NCBI GenBank assembly: GCA_027186245.1
Contig: CP114500.1
Location: 3,110,001-3,174,000, forward strand
Direction: 5' to 3'
Length of the DNA: 64,000 nucleotides
From: Coriaria nepalensis
Lineage: Eukaryota > Streptophyta > Magnoliopsida > Cucurbitales > Coriariaceae
The position numbers were made by a program, and so were the translations under genes. Within the stretch, counting starts at the first letter, position 1. Every line of letters begins with the position of its first letter. Below, piece after piece: positions 47,501 through 59,235 of this stretch. The notes beneath the pieces were generated by a model that made no database searches, was not told the DNA's origin, and saw only the letters and a list, made by a program, of their open reading frames with translations.

Positions 47501-50500
47501 GTATCTGCTTTATCTATAACTCTAAATCCTATTAATTTTTTTTATTTAAAGTCCATTCTAAATCTAAGTAATGAAAATCAATACATAAATAGTCCTCTTT
47601 AGAACTTGCATTCTAAATATCATATTTAAATTACCATATTATAATTCTAATTCATCATTTTTTTTTTCTAAAGTATGCAAATATGTCAGATCTAATAGTA
47701 TTTCTACTTATGTGTTTATATTGTGGGTTATATACTCTTATAATGTGCTCATCATAATAGATAATGTCACTAAAATTAATAGGTAAATCAGTAGCAACAA
47801 TAAGTCTAACTAGAGATTCTCTAGCATCCATTGGATCATAAGTCCACGTACCAATTGTAGCATCAGTGTTAAAATTCAGTTGCATTTGATTCATGCCTGC
47901 ACCAGCTTTAGCCATGCATTTTTCTTTGTAACGTTTCAAGTAATTAGTTTCATCATTTGGACCTGCGATCGAAATACTTTTATAATATTTGCACATTGCA
48001 GCATCAATGTTCTCACATTTCAGCATCAATGTTCTCACATTTCAGCATCAATGTTCTCACATTTCTTATTTTTGTGTGGAACTATGTTGAATGTATCCCA
48101 AATATCGGATATTTGCTTATTATGTCTCTTTATGAGCATTATATTTGTGATAGTATCAATATTAGATGATGGTGATAGTAGACCTAGTACTATATTAGAT
48201 TGTACTGGAACTGATGGTATCGACGATAAATTTGAACTAATTTCGACATAAAGATTTTGTTCATACTCATTTATAGAGTTGAAGTCATATTGATGATGAT
48301 CTATTTCTTATAAAAAATTTAAGAGTAAAGCATTAATATTAAGTGTAATAATAATTAATAAACAATAAAATTGTTGAATTAACATTAGCGGATTAAGGAT
48401 TGAGATTAAGGAATAAGGATAAGAGATTGAGATTATTAATAAGAAAATGAGGGATTATGGAAGAATGAAGATTAGAGTGAAAGAGAGAGAGTGTGGAAGA
48501 TTAGAAGATTAGATAAGAAACCAAGAGAGTGAGTGTGTGAGAAAATGTGTGGAAGAATTAAAGTGAAAGATGGATATTTATTGGGAGGTCAGAAGCCCTT
48601 CAACTCTTCAGCCCTCTCAAATCCTTACATGTGCGACAGGCTTTAAAAATGTAGGTGGTCGGTTGGGTTGGGCCCATCAAGGCATAGGTGTCGGGCCAGC
48701 CTAGTAGGTTTGAAAATGTGTCTAAGTTTGGCCCATGTATTTGGGCTGGGTCGGGTTTCGAGCTGGGTTTTTTATACTGAGCTATGGGCCGAGTCAAAAA
48801 GCCCGACCTATTTTGATAGCTCTAGTTGGATCAAATATGATAATATCCGATCCGACGTTCATCACTAACATGTGTGACACATAATTGGATCGGTTAGTTT
48901 TTTGATGGAATATGAAAGTTGAGGGTCTAAATTTAATTAATAAAATTGAAATGATATGTTCAAGTTAGTTTTTGACGGAATATGAAAATTAGGAATCTAA
49001 ATTTAATTTATAAAGGTTAAAATGATATAAGTTTAATTTTATACGTGGAAGGGGTTTGAAATTTGTGAAAGTCTAATTTATTCTATATGCTTAGTGTGCA
49101 CGTGGCTAAAAATTGGATTTAATTCTAGATTGATGATAAACATTTGATAATTTATATGTGTGAAGCTTTTTCTTGTTTCCAACTTCCAACCATTTTTACC
49201 TAGGGCAGACAAGCCATAGATTGCTTTTCTAAGTGCTTTTATATTAAGTATCAACCCCAAGAAAAGATCATCGAAACCGACAAAGAAGCGCCATTGTTTC
49301 TTGCTGATCCTCGCTATCATCATAACCACGATTCATTATATAACTCACCCACCATGCATGAAGGCCCACCACCCTCGGGAACTCGACAATAATCTGCTTG
49401 TTAATCAAAAACTCTCTTTGGAAACCATTACACAAACTACAACTCAGAATTCGCATTGCCTGCCATCCTTTTCTCTATCAGTTGGTCTTAAGTATGATTA
49501 AAGAAGCGGATATAACAAAAACAAGGATGACAAAGTTGAAGTCTTTAGTATCGATATTATAAGTTATATGAGTTTCTCTACTTATTGTTAATTTTTGCTT
49601 GGTGTGAGAGTGTATGCTCATGTATGATGGATTAAACAATACACGTGCTTCATGTCACGTGCTTCATGGTTAATATGATTGATGAGATGGAGAATCCCTA
49701 GGCATGTAGTATATATGCTTAACGGTTAAGATTATTTTACATTATCATTTGATGTCAAAAAGTTATGATATGATATGTTCCAACCATTATAGTACATACT
49801 TCATAGAGAGATTATTGTCTGCATATGATGTATTACTATATGGTATATCAAATATGATCTTAAAAATGTCATTTTCATATTTTTCATATATCATATCACT
49901 TAGGATATAAAAATAATATTTATGATTAAGATCATATTTGTTATATTATGTGGACATACATACACCATATACAAACACAAATTTATTTATTCCATATAAC
50001 CTGAACCTCTAATGATTTAAGTTTAGCATTCAGAAAAGTATATTTAAAAAAGTTCTTCCAGGGGAGTATGATTTTAGCTAGAGTATATCACAAGTCCTCA
50101 TCGAGAAGAAATAAGAAAAAGGGATAGTTCTTAAGTTCAAGAAAGGTTCAAGTGGATTTGTAGACTTTTAGGTCCTAATTAATGAATAGATCTTGTAATC
50201 TAACATTAATCAATTTCTCTAATTTTTCATTCTTAATATTATCATACTTGGATAAACTAGACTGTGTGTTTTCTATAATGGTTAGTGCATATATAAGAAG
50301 TTACACTCATTTAAAAAATATCCCAAGTAATTTTCATATTAAATTTTCAATTTAGACATTTTCAATATAGATCGACATTCTTGTTGAAATTATTTAACCC
50401 GGTCATCATGACAATCCCTCTAACAATATAGTTTTGCGATTAAGATCACGTCACATTAACAACTTCTAACAATATAAAACTTTTTATACTGATGAGACTT

Positions 50501-53500
50501 GATATTAGTCTCCTGAGTATGTAATCTATATGTAGTTTAAAATTTCTCCATACAATAATCCTATCAAGAAATTAAAACTATGTCCCTTTATTCAAATTGA
50601 TTCCATATAAATGTTCGAAAAGACAAAAACACTGATGATCATCTCAGTAGTTCCAGTGGCGGTAATGTGCCGGCAGGGATAGTATCGGGCGGTGATTATA
50701 TTTACGAGGTGGCGGATTAAGATTGTTACCTGTTGCTAGTGATAGAAATAATGGTTATATCCATTGAGTTAGGGATATTGTGGGTATTACTGATGGTAGT
50801 AGCGACCTCATGCCTTGGTAACCATGGCTGTGAAAGGATTGTGAGAATAATGATAGGTATGACACCTTGGTGGACTGTGCATAATAACGATATCTAAAGG
50901 CTATATATGAATCCAAGTACATATTAAGAAGGGAAAAGGAATAAGAAGAAGAAAGCAAGTTTGAACATCACCAATCGAGGGATGGAGTTATCATGTGAAG
51001 GTGTGTCAAGAAAACGAAAATCTTAAAAACTCGATATATAAGAAATATAGACCACTCTTGAGTTAAAAACTTAAAATTCTACATAATATCATACCTAGCC
51101 TATACATAGGGAACTAACATAACTTTTAAGATGACTCTTAATTCATCTATTTTGGAAAGCCATTTGCATGCAATTATATAGACGTCTACTTTTCAGTTAC
51201 TACCATCGTTTTTGCAAGGGAAGTAATGGGAGGTAAAAATACATTTATCATGTCACTAAAATTCTATAATATCTATCTTTAATCTTTTTTATATGTTATT
51301 AATTCTGTACCATAGCCTTGGCATTCTGAGCCAGCATATTGTCAGACGAACAAACTTGCTTTTGCCTTCTACAACCATGTAATAAACAAATCCTGGGGCC
51401 TTACAGGACATCATCTGATTACTAGAAGCCTAGGAGCCGAGCTGCTTACCTTTGCGAAAAGATAGCAAACCTCGTGTGGTGAGAAATTCTTAGGCTTAAT
51501 AGGACATCATCTGATCACTAGAAGTGTAGGAGCCAACCTGCTTACGTTTCTGGCAAACCCATGAGAAAAGATAGCGAACCTGCTGTGGTAGGTCACACTC
51601 ATCTCTTCTATATGGATGTGGTATACACCCTAGTGGACAGGTCCTCAAGGTGCTCATGAGCAAATAGTGAATAAGTTAGGCTCAACAAGTTAAACTTCAA
51701 CTCTCAACTACTACTAGTCGTAATTAGTTCAAATAGTACACCTGGTGAGTACTAAGTACCATAAGAAGACCTTTTGTTTTCTATATGCAAGCTTAGGTTA
51801 ATGCTACAATCTTTCTCAACAACTAATATTAGTCTAACAAGAGTGAAACCCTTGCATACTCAGTTGAAATAACTGTGTATCATAGAACAAGACTTAAAAA
51901 AACCTTCATTTGTTTCGGTGTGAATGATTTGAAGTAGTAACTCCCCTCCCCCTTTATATAGACATTTACCACTATGTAAGGCTAACAAGAGTAATATGCA
52001 CAATCCTATGAAAGTCAAAGCTTGTTTGTGCTTTAGAAGTAGAAGAAACACAATTCAGCATCTTCAAGTGCAAACTTGGTTAGAACGTGTGATTTGGCGA
52101 TTTGGTTTAGTTAGTGCAGGGTGGTGGTCATAGTGATGACTGATGATGGGGGTGATGCAGGGTGGGTGGTGGTTAAGTTGTGGCATAGCCGCCATTGTGC
52201 CGGTGGCTGCAAAGACAATGTGGTGGTGATTTTTGTAAAACAGTTTCCAAAACCTAATTGAAGTACTTCCTTTAATTTTCAACTCTTATTAAACCATTTC
52301 TGACCTGATAAAATTGCCTTTCAATTTTTAAGAGAATACTGTTTTCAAATCTACTTCTTGACAAACAAAGAATTAAGAAAATAAAACATCATACCTCTAG
52401 GCTCACCTATGTAGCTTATAACCTCTGTATCAATGTGAATGAAGGAGAACATTTACATGCATGTATATGTTTGCTCCATCATGCAATGCATGTTAAAAAA
52501 TCAGATGATGAAGGGCGACTGTGGAGGGGATGGAAATTGATAGTTTTGCACTTGTATCAAATAGTGATATAGAATAAAAAAACAGGTGATAAAAGTATAT
52601 TCGGACTTACCCATGATTAAACTCTGCCGATTTTTAGGCATAAAAAGGTAATCACTGCTGCTGCTATGTATATGCTTCTGCATCGTTATAAGCATCAGCC
52701 ACCATATCTGAAATCCTTTACAAATATGAATTGCTGCTGCTCCTGCCTAACTCTGTTCCTATCTTTATGAGATTAGGCAGGTCAGGTAGATAAGTATGGG
52801 AAGAAAAGCAGAAAAGTTAAGACTTCAACTTGGTGACTTCCTGAGAATATTTAGTGAATTCTGTGTTACCTTAATAATAGATAAGTATGGGAAGAATAGC
52901 AGAGTATCTGATGGGTTTATCTTTGCCTATACCAGCATGAAAGCAGTAATTGACCGGTACATGAAAAGAAAAGAAGAGGATCATCAACTTAGTAGCCCAA
53001 CTTCTGAAGTTAAGGTATGGATCGGTACCTTGTACTTGTTTTGTCTCGATTTAATTCCTTTTTCAGGAAACACTTCAATAAAATACTGTTTTATATTGCA
53101 ACTGTCTACCTGATGAATAGACAGCACAAGTCACTACTAGAGCACATAAATGGCTAGAAGTTACCCTATAGATAGAAGGATTTTATCTTTTTATTTACAA
53201 GAAATTTGGCTATAGTAGTTCACATAAATGCAGATTTGCTAGAGAAAGAGCATTAGCCCCAACATTTGTGCAAAATCCAGGAGCAGAAAGAGCACCAGTA
53301 CAATAAATAAATGCATAAATGACCACAAACTATGATAGGGCATAGAATCAGCCCCACTTCTTCTCCTTTGCTCGCTGTCTGGCATGTTAGCTAACATAAC
53401 CTTCGTTTTCATGGTTTCACAACTGACTACATATACTAAGTGAAAAGAAAACTGTTTTCTGCATAATCTATTTGAATTATATAGTCTATTTCTTCTGGCA

Positions 53501-55734
53501 TTTTGTCCTAGAAGGAGAGGACTAAAGCATGCAAATAAAATACTTTCAAACACAAACTGGTAAAGTGAAATGCATCCATCTACTAGTGTCTACTCTATCA
53601 TATAAAAGCTTGGTGTAGTGACAGACTAACAGAAAACGAAGAAGATGGAATGCCAAAAACTCAAGCTTGATGTACAGAGAAATGATGGAGTTAGTAGGAG
53701 TAGAGAAAAGTTACCGAAATACTAGGCATCGAGGATTTACTTCAAAAAACATAAGACTCAGAGGAGAGAGTAGTATCCGTAGAGGGCAGTAAAATTAACA
53801 TTTGATACATAGAACATTGAATATGTAACAAGTCCTCCACATGTATACTGATTTTAATTGGTAAACATATTTCACAAACTTTGGTAATTCAAACCAGTAA
53901 GGATAGATCAAATATCCAAGCACAAGGTGGGCAAAGTGGCAACGACAGAACATTATAACAATTCACCATCTTCCATTGGAAAAAAACATTTACAGATTCA
54001 TTTCTCTCTGCGACACTTTTTGAATATATTCTCTACTGATTTTTGTATTTTACATCATAGACTATGTTCCTATATATACAACTTCAACCCAGAGAGATTA
54101 GGGAATAAATCAGTCCCAGTAATGTAGAGATTTATTTCTATTCTAGTTATATAGTAAGTAGACAGCTGTATGTCTGTGTAAAGTATAAGAAAAAAAGCAA
54201 ATTAAATGCTAATTCCTCGACAGTATGCACATGGATATTACTGTACTGTAATTATTGATTTGAGTTGCTTATATGAGTATATGATATCTGGAAAGTAACT
54301 CATCATCTAGAGAGCTCCATCATCGAAATATTCCCCTGTCATTTACTTTCTTTCTTTTTTAAGACTCGAACCCCGGAAAGAAAAATATTCCCGTCATTTA
54401 CTCTGCACTGTTTCTAAGCAGATATTTTCAGTAATATCTTAGAGCAAAACGTCCCCACCTAGAAATATTACGTTAAATACTTACCTAGATGGTTCCTTTG
54501 ACTTGTTAGTTCTGGCAGAGAGAAGCAGCCATGTTGCAGGCGCAACTACAGAACTTGCAAGAGAATCACCGGTATTATACTTTCATGTTACACATTAATG
54601 ATATATACCAACCATATCATATATCAAAAAATCAGTCACCACTAAGAAAATTCAGGAACCATTCATGAAAGTCAATCAAAATAGACATTTCACTGTAACT
54701 TCCTAAACTTCTTTAAAAGGTGATTCAATCACACCATTCATACTTTCACATATATCTCTACCTCCAGAAAGCTTTTTGCTAGTCCAAGAACTCAATCTTG
54801 AGAGTGATATATATATATATATATATCCTGTTAGCCATAAATCCGTCGAACTGAGTTAAGGTACTCAATATGATCCATCAAAATTAAAACTTGTTTCTAT
54901 ATGACGGTATAGGAAAATGATGGGGGAGGAGCTTTCTAGTTTGAGTATCAAAGACTTGCAGAGTCTGGAGAACCAATTGGAAATGAGTCTTCGGGGTGTC
55001 CGTAAGACAAAGGTAAGAAGTAACACTCCCTATGTACCTAGCAATCAGATATCCTTGAACAAAAAGTTCAAAACACTGAACACTCTTGTTTACCTTATTT
55101 TGTAGGATCAAATCCTAATGGACGAAATCAAACATCTAAGTGAGAAGGTTACTGGCACTAGCAGCTATTGGCTTCATTATTTATAATTTTAATTAATTTA
55201 TTTATTTTTTAAGGAGCAGCTAAGTCTGGTTCTTTTATAACAGGGGAGAATAATTCACCAAGAAAATTTGGAACTTTATACAAAGGTAAATTTTCTGATA
55301 CCTTCAAATAATCAATCCTTGAATAAAAGTTTAGTTTCATAATCCCAAAGCATTAATTATTCCTTCATATCCGAAGAAAAAAAAGGCCTATGTCAATGCG
55401 AGAAATGTTTGATAATCACCCTCGACAGATAAATTTTGCATCCAAGGCCTATGAGACAAGAGATGTAAATGGAGCAAACAAACAACTGCTGCTTAATGAT
55501 GGCCTAGCCTCTGTAGATGACTCAGATGTACCTATAAATCTCCAGCTCTGTCAACCAAGGCATCAAGATCTCAAGGCAACAGCAAAGGATACAAAGTTAG
55601 GGTATAGAGTCTATATGTGGTAAAAATTCAGTCTTAGATAAAAACTTGCTCTGACAGAATCATAATCCAGTTCTTTTTGTTTTTGTTTTGTTTTGTTCTC
55701 TCTTTTGGGTGGTTACAGCAGACTACAGCTATAG
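41511..55734 (+). CDS. MIKC-type MADS-box transcription factor, AGL17/AGL16/AGL21/ANR1 clade
   Basis: I join eight exons: 41511-41692, 52936-53014, 54510-54571, 54913-55012, 55106-55147, 55244-55285, 55447-55601 and 55722-55734. They total 675 bases, or 224 residues. Exon 1 is the MADS domain ([20 protein letters not shown] to [10 protein letters not shown]). Later exons give the I region ([18 protein letters not shown]), the K domain ([68 protein letters not shown]) and the C region ([20 protein letters not shown] to DTKLGLQL-stop). All borders are GT-AG with matching phases. The unspliced frame past exon 7 gives a different end, but the last small exon restores the family ending LGLQL. The protein binds CArG boxes as dimers. 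Relatives act in roots, nitrate response or flowering. Intron 1 is 11.2 kb and full of mobile DNA. The acceptor at 55446 is my choice over one at 55386, which leads to a stop. Confidence 0.9.
43789..43865. repeat. 30-bp tandem repeat, about 2.6 copies
   Basis: GCTCCTATCTTTATTGTTTG plus CATATTATAT recurs three times with small changes, inside MADS intron 1. Confidence 0.88.
44730..45180. repeat. Degenerate tandem array within the hAT element (TTTAAACATT units)
   Basis: Blocks of roughly 65-85 bases repeat the landmarks AATGTTTAAACATTAGACTT, CCTAAAGGTTGAAC, TTTCATCATTCGACC and AAAGGTCGAA. Copies are diverged. The array lies between the left terminal repeat and a second, different array. Confidence 0.7.
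45200..45870. repeat. Tandem array of about 65-bp units inside the hAT element
   Basis: Units carry GTGAGACATCGGTCTGTGCA, then TCTCAGGGCCTCGAGGCCTT and CGACCCTTCGACCATAGACC. The landmark GAGACATC recurs at about 45301, 45365, 45431, 45504 and 45569. It is followed by three copies of a shorter unit with TTTAATTTATGTGAGATGCC (about 45615-45725) and ends at TAACCCGTAGAGTAAAC near 45852. It shares landmarks and this ending with the array at 35110-35515. Confidence 0.8.
46209..46805 (-). pseudogene. hAT transposase, C-terminal dimerisation region
   Basis: This 198-codon minus-strand frame is the longest surviving part of the hAT transposase. The hallmark is [20 protein letters not shown], then [20 protein letters not shown] and CIRDWE, matching the hAT dimerisation domain (ILxIPVSTVASESAFS ... 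SLxPExVEAL). A Ser-rich linker ([11 protein letters not shown]) precedes it. Upstream coding for the RNase H-like catalytic core is broken by stops, so this is part of a non-functional transposase. It lies within the element 44370-48824, antisense to the MADS gene. Confidence 0.85.
47655..48251 (-). pseudogene. hAT transposase, BED-finger-adjacent N-terminal region
   Basis: The frame at 48038-47655 reads [27 protein letters not shown], later [20 protein letters not shown] and [19 protein letters not shown]. This corresponds to the end of a BED zinc finger and the following conserved hAT segment (ARE-L--MI---LPF--VE, then ISRNT---DI). Three tandem copies of a 22-bp unit at 47999-48064 disrupt the BED finger itself. 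Together with the C-terminal part it defines the orientation of the transposon. Confidence 0.75.
47999..48064. repeat. 22-bp tandem repeat, three copies
   Basis: CAGCATCAATGTTCTCACAT plus TT is repeated exactly three times within the decayed BED-finger region of the hAT element. Confidence 0.95.
51397..51595. repeat. Imperfect tandem duplication of about 90-100 bp in MADS intron 1
   Basis: GGACATCATCTGATTACTAG, then AGGAGCCGAGCTGCTTACCT and GAAAAGATAGC, beginning near 51397, recurs from about 51493 as GGACATCATCTGATCACTAG, AGGAGCCAACCTGCTTACGT, GAAAAGATAGC. The second copy has an extra dozen bases. It is otherwise unexplained. Confidence 0.85.
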
Positions 55735-58700
55735 CAAAGGAGATTCCGCGCTTGCTTTTTATCAGCTAACCGCAAAAGGTTAAGTTTAGTCTTCAATTAT
55801 TGAGAGTGGCCATATAATCAATTAAGACTTTGACTTCAATGAATGCTGAAACCGACATTAGGTTGTGCGTTATGACATTATAAGGCCAGCCACTTGTGTC
55901 TATTCCATGTGACATGAAAGACTGGAAGTTGTACTGGACCCACAATGAAGACTGTTTGTGGTCAGAAGGTCGTACTGTCCTCCCTAGCTTAATACAAAAT
56001 GTACCAAAAGCCCTTAATCTGCTCTTTGATGACAGTTATCAGTATTATGATAGCACATCCACAACTTTTAAAGATGGTCATCTTACATTCTTAGACAATC
56101 AGGTCCCTTCTATTTACGGAAGGAAAAAGAAAAGGACAAACATGTCAACCACTTGATAGACTCTCAAGGTTACCAAATAAAGACCAGTTTAACTGCAATG
56201 ACAACATTTTAAATAAGCCCACAAATAGTAGAGGATGACAATTGCACATTTGCATCACACGAGGCGTCCAAATTAACAGGACTATTATATAAATAAGCAC
56301 ACAAACATAGTCATATGTTGTTGGTCTATTCGAAACAACATAGCATAATTTTAGGCTGCTTATATCCAGGCCCATTATATAGAGTATATCCTAGCAGATT
56401 ACAGCTACAATCACCAAATGAAAAAATAAAATAAAAATATATATATATATATATAGAAAGAGAGAGAGGTTATACTGTGTAGGCTGATAATAAATAGATT
56501 GAGCAGCAAAAGATCGTTTTAGGGATATCCATCTGGTTAGAATGAAAAGCTGACGGACAAAATGCAGTACTTCATCTTAAATAAAAATTGCAACAGGAAA
56601 AAAGGGGTGTTCTTCTTCAACAGACACAAAATCAGGCATAACTATCTGCCCAACCCAACAAATTAATTACTAGGCCTCTTCAGGCACATCCTTCATAAAA
56701 GGCCCATATTCTGGATTTATACAAACATTAGCAAAGATAAATTAAAAGAGCTAGCATCATTGAAACCACAGTGCTAGATATGCTTCAAAAAACGGTAATA
56801 TCTCACATCTAAAGGAGAGGAAAAATTGTGTGCTATAAGACTTTGGCTGGTTAGTCATTAGCGAACACCCATAAAGGGCTAGTTTGGAGAGTATGGGTGA
56901 ATGTAGCACATCCCACCTCTCACATTCTAACCTAAGTCGTTCTCAATGTGGCATGCACAAGTCAATCGTATCCAAACAAGATTTTCGTTAAATCCTGACG
57001 CTTTAACCAATTCTGATTTAATTGATTGTTTAGCTCAATAAATAAAAAGAAAACTAGATAATTGAGAATTAAATGATTTTGAACTCTTCCTTGATCTCTC
57101 CTCGATGTACTCTAGATCACAGTCCAGGCCAAAGTTCTTATTTGATGGTCAATGCCTCTACCGAAAGAGCATAATCTGAAATCACTTTTGGCATCCATTA
57201 TAGTGCTCCTCAAGGGACTAACAACTTAAGTTTGGATTGGATAATGGATCAAGAAGAAGATTTGTGCTATAAAGGAAGGATTCATGTAATTCTTTTTTTG
57301 CTTTGAAGAGGTAGGGGTTCATCTTTCTAGGACTAGGATTGAAAAGAAGGTCTATATAAAGATGTGACGTACCAGGCTCTTTAGTTTTTCAATGGTCCAA
57401 TAGCCTCCTCGCTTAGTTAATGTAACCACTTCAATATCCTTTTTCTCCATTTCCCTCATTTACTATTATAGCCTGCATTTCCTTGTGTTTGTTTCTTATT
57501 GTCAGTCCTATTTTCTTATTGTTTTTCCCTGTTTCCTTCCAAGATCTAGTTTGCTATTTGGTCTACTTAACAGTTAACATTGTGTATTACATAAAAGAAA
57601 ACAACAGACTTCCGCATTAAAATTTTTAGAAACTAAAAAGGAACCATAAGAATAAGTTTTGCACAGCCTGGAACGCCCCTCACTATAGATTATTTAGCAT
57701 CTTATACACAACTTTTCATAGTCGACTTTTCTAATATTTAACAATCAATTACCTATAACCCTTGCTTTGCACTCACTCCTATAGCTTAATAGAACTTTGT
57801 GTATCTCTATTTACCATAATACAATGATTTCAATGTCCTAAAGACAGTTATGACATTTAAAGGGGGAGAAATGGTAGCTAAGAGTTTTAAAATGATCCTA
57901 AACGGTATCAAAATTTATACAGCAATACCAAAGACTAAAGGTTCCATAATAGGATCCTTTTTTGCATTGGAAAAATACTAAAATTAGTAGTACTGAGTGG
58001 GTCTATAAGGTCTTTACACATGTGAAAACTCTACCTAGTAATCTCTAAAAGAATTGGAAATCTAACACATAAAAAATAAACAAGAACACTTCCTATGCAA
58101 TATTTTATGCATACATCTTTCATTACAGGCTCAGGAGAAGGTGCCATGGATTAGTCTGAGAGCTCTCAGGCTAACTAGGAGGTGCTACATTGTATGGTAT
58201 TCACTTATAACAAAAATTGTCCCATCTACTATTATCTTTCGTGAACTCTTGATAACTATGACCAAAACTTATATATGAAAACCAAAATTATTATATATTG
58301 TACAGCTTGGAAGTAAAAAAGGGTAGAGCATTGAAGTCAAATTTCATTTACATATCTATACATCAAACAGATAGTTAAAAGTGAATTATGTCAACATGGA
58401 ACCGCAGATTAATGAGAAACAAAATCCGAGAATAGATAAATCAACTATCATGTTAAGGATTGTAATGCATACCTGATTGCAGTACTACTGAAAATATGGA
58501 TAAGAAAATTACACAAAGTAGCATACATAGAACAACACTTGATACTAAAGAAACAGAAGAAGAATATGCACGAGTTACGAAGATGTTAAACCGAAGAACC
58601 CAAATGGATGATTCGACATTTGTGCGTTCCTCGTCACAAAGTTGATGTTTAACTTCTTAGTAATTTATGCATCATTTTTCTTCCGACTTCAAGTAACAAC

Positions 58701-59235
58701 AACAATAAGCTCTTGCCAAAAAGAGATTGTTGATAGATTACAATATAAAAATCTGTTGTTCTATTCACGCTATTTTATATAATTTCCTCATACATACATG
58801 TTGAAACAACTGATCTTTAGCTGAGTACTTTTCCTTGCAGCTTCTCAGCAGCAACTGAGAAAAAAACTAATCCGGAGCTAGCAAAGAAGCTTCAAGCCAG
58901 GTAGAATCTAGCTATCGCCTATCAGCGACTATCAAATCAAAGCTGCAATTAGGGCAAAATACGAGTATAAAAGCCATAAATAAACGTCGACTAACACGAA
59001 GACGAAGAGACAAATTCGATCTGAGAAGAAACAAACTGCCATAATCGATGAAAATCTCCGAAGCTAGAGATGACTGTAAACTTGAGGTTGGACAAATAAA
59101 TGAGCAGTACCTGACTGAACGAAGAAGAACGAGACGAGCGGCAAAAGGGTCAAAATGAAGGCCGTTAAAGCTCGTAAGGAGATAATCGCGATCTGAGAAG
59201 AATGAAGAAAAAACAAATGCAGAGATCTGCTGAAG
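55735..59235. other. Region downstream of the MADS gene, no clear gene
   Basis: The first part is probably MADS 3' untranslated sequence. An open frame at 55896-56156 has a protein-like composition but no recognisable domain and overlaps the likely 3' end. Two segments have exon-like borders on the plus strand (58129-58196 and 58841-58900). A TA/GA microsatellite lies at about 56438-56468. I see no intact protein gene. Confidence 0.45.

Larger units (their letters stand above)
44370..48824 (-). mobile_element. hAT-superfamily DNA transposon, full length but decayed
   Basis: The element is bounded by a perfect 8-bp target duplication, GTTGGATC at 44362-44369 and 48825-48832. Its ends are TAGAGGTGTTAAAACGGACC and, in reverse complement, TAGAGCTATCAAAATAGGTC. 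Both continue into GGCCCGG/GGGCC-rich subterminal DNA, as is common in plant hAT families. The 4455-bp interior holds a degenerate minus-strand transposase: BED-type and N-terminal region at about 48250-47655, a central [18 protein letters not shown] block near 47330, and the C-terminal dimerisation region at 46805-46209. On the opposite (left) side are two tandem arrays. It sits in the first intron of the MADS gene, antisense to it. Confidence 0.9.
43321..48867. mobile_element. Outer hAT-like terminal-repeat element, interrupted by the inner hAT
   Basis: The left end TAGGGATGAAC (43321) is matched by the reverse complement of GTTCATCACTA (ending 48867), 10 of 11 bases. The flanks ACATGCAT (43313-43320) and ACATGTGT (48868-48875) agree at 6 of 8 positions, as an old 8-bp duplication would. 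Removing the inner hAT and one target copy leaves about 1.08 kb of non-coding DNA. That remnant contains a 30-bp tandem repeat (43789-43865) and a duplicated block (about 43661-43750 and 43919-44002). The inverted repeats are short, so this outer element is less certain than the inner one. Confidence 0.45.

Noticed and set aside
49078..49456. Minus-strand frames in MADS intron 1
   Set aside because: No recognisable domain, and the overlapping frames change frame repeatedly; treated as non-coding.
52796..52935. Possible upstream extension of MADS exon 2 beginning [12 protein letters not shown]
   Set aside because: The frame is open, but the acceptor ACCAG at 52931-52935 joins exon 1 in phase and restores the family sequence; the upstream part contains a local duplication and no family similarity.
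55896..56156. Open frame of 86 codons downstream of the MADS stop
   Set aside because: No recognisable domain and no splice or start evidence; probably 3' untranslated or intergenic sequence.
58105..58150. Possible miR390/TAS3-like site (CTCCTGAGCC on the minus strand)
   Set aside because: Only about half of the miR390 complement matches and there is no tasiARF sequence nearby.
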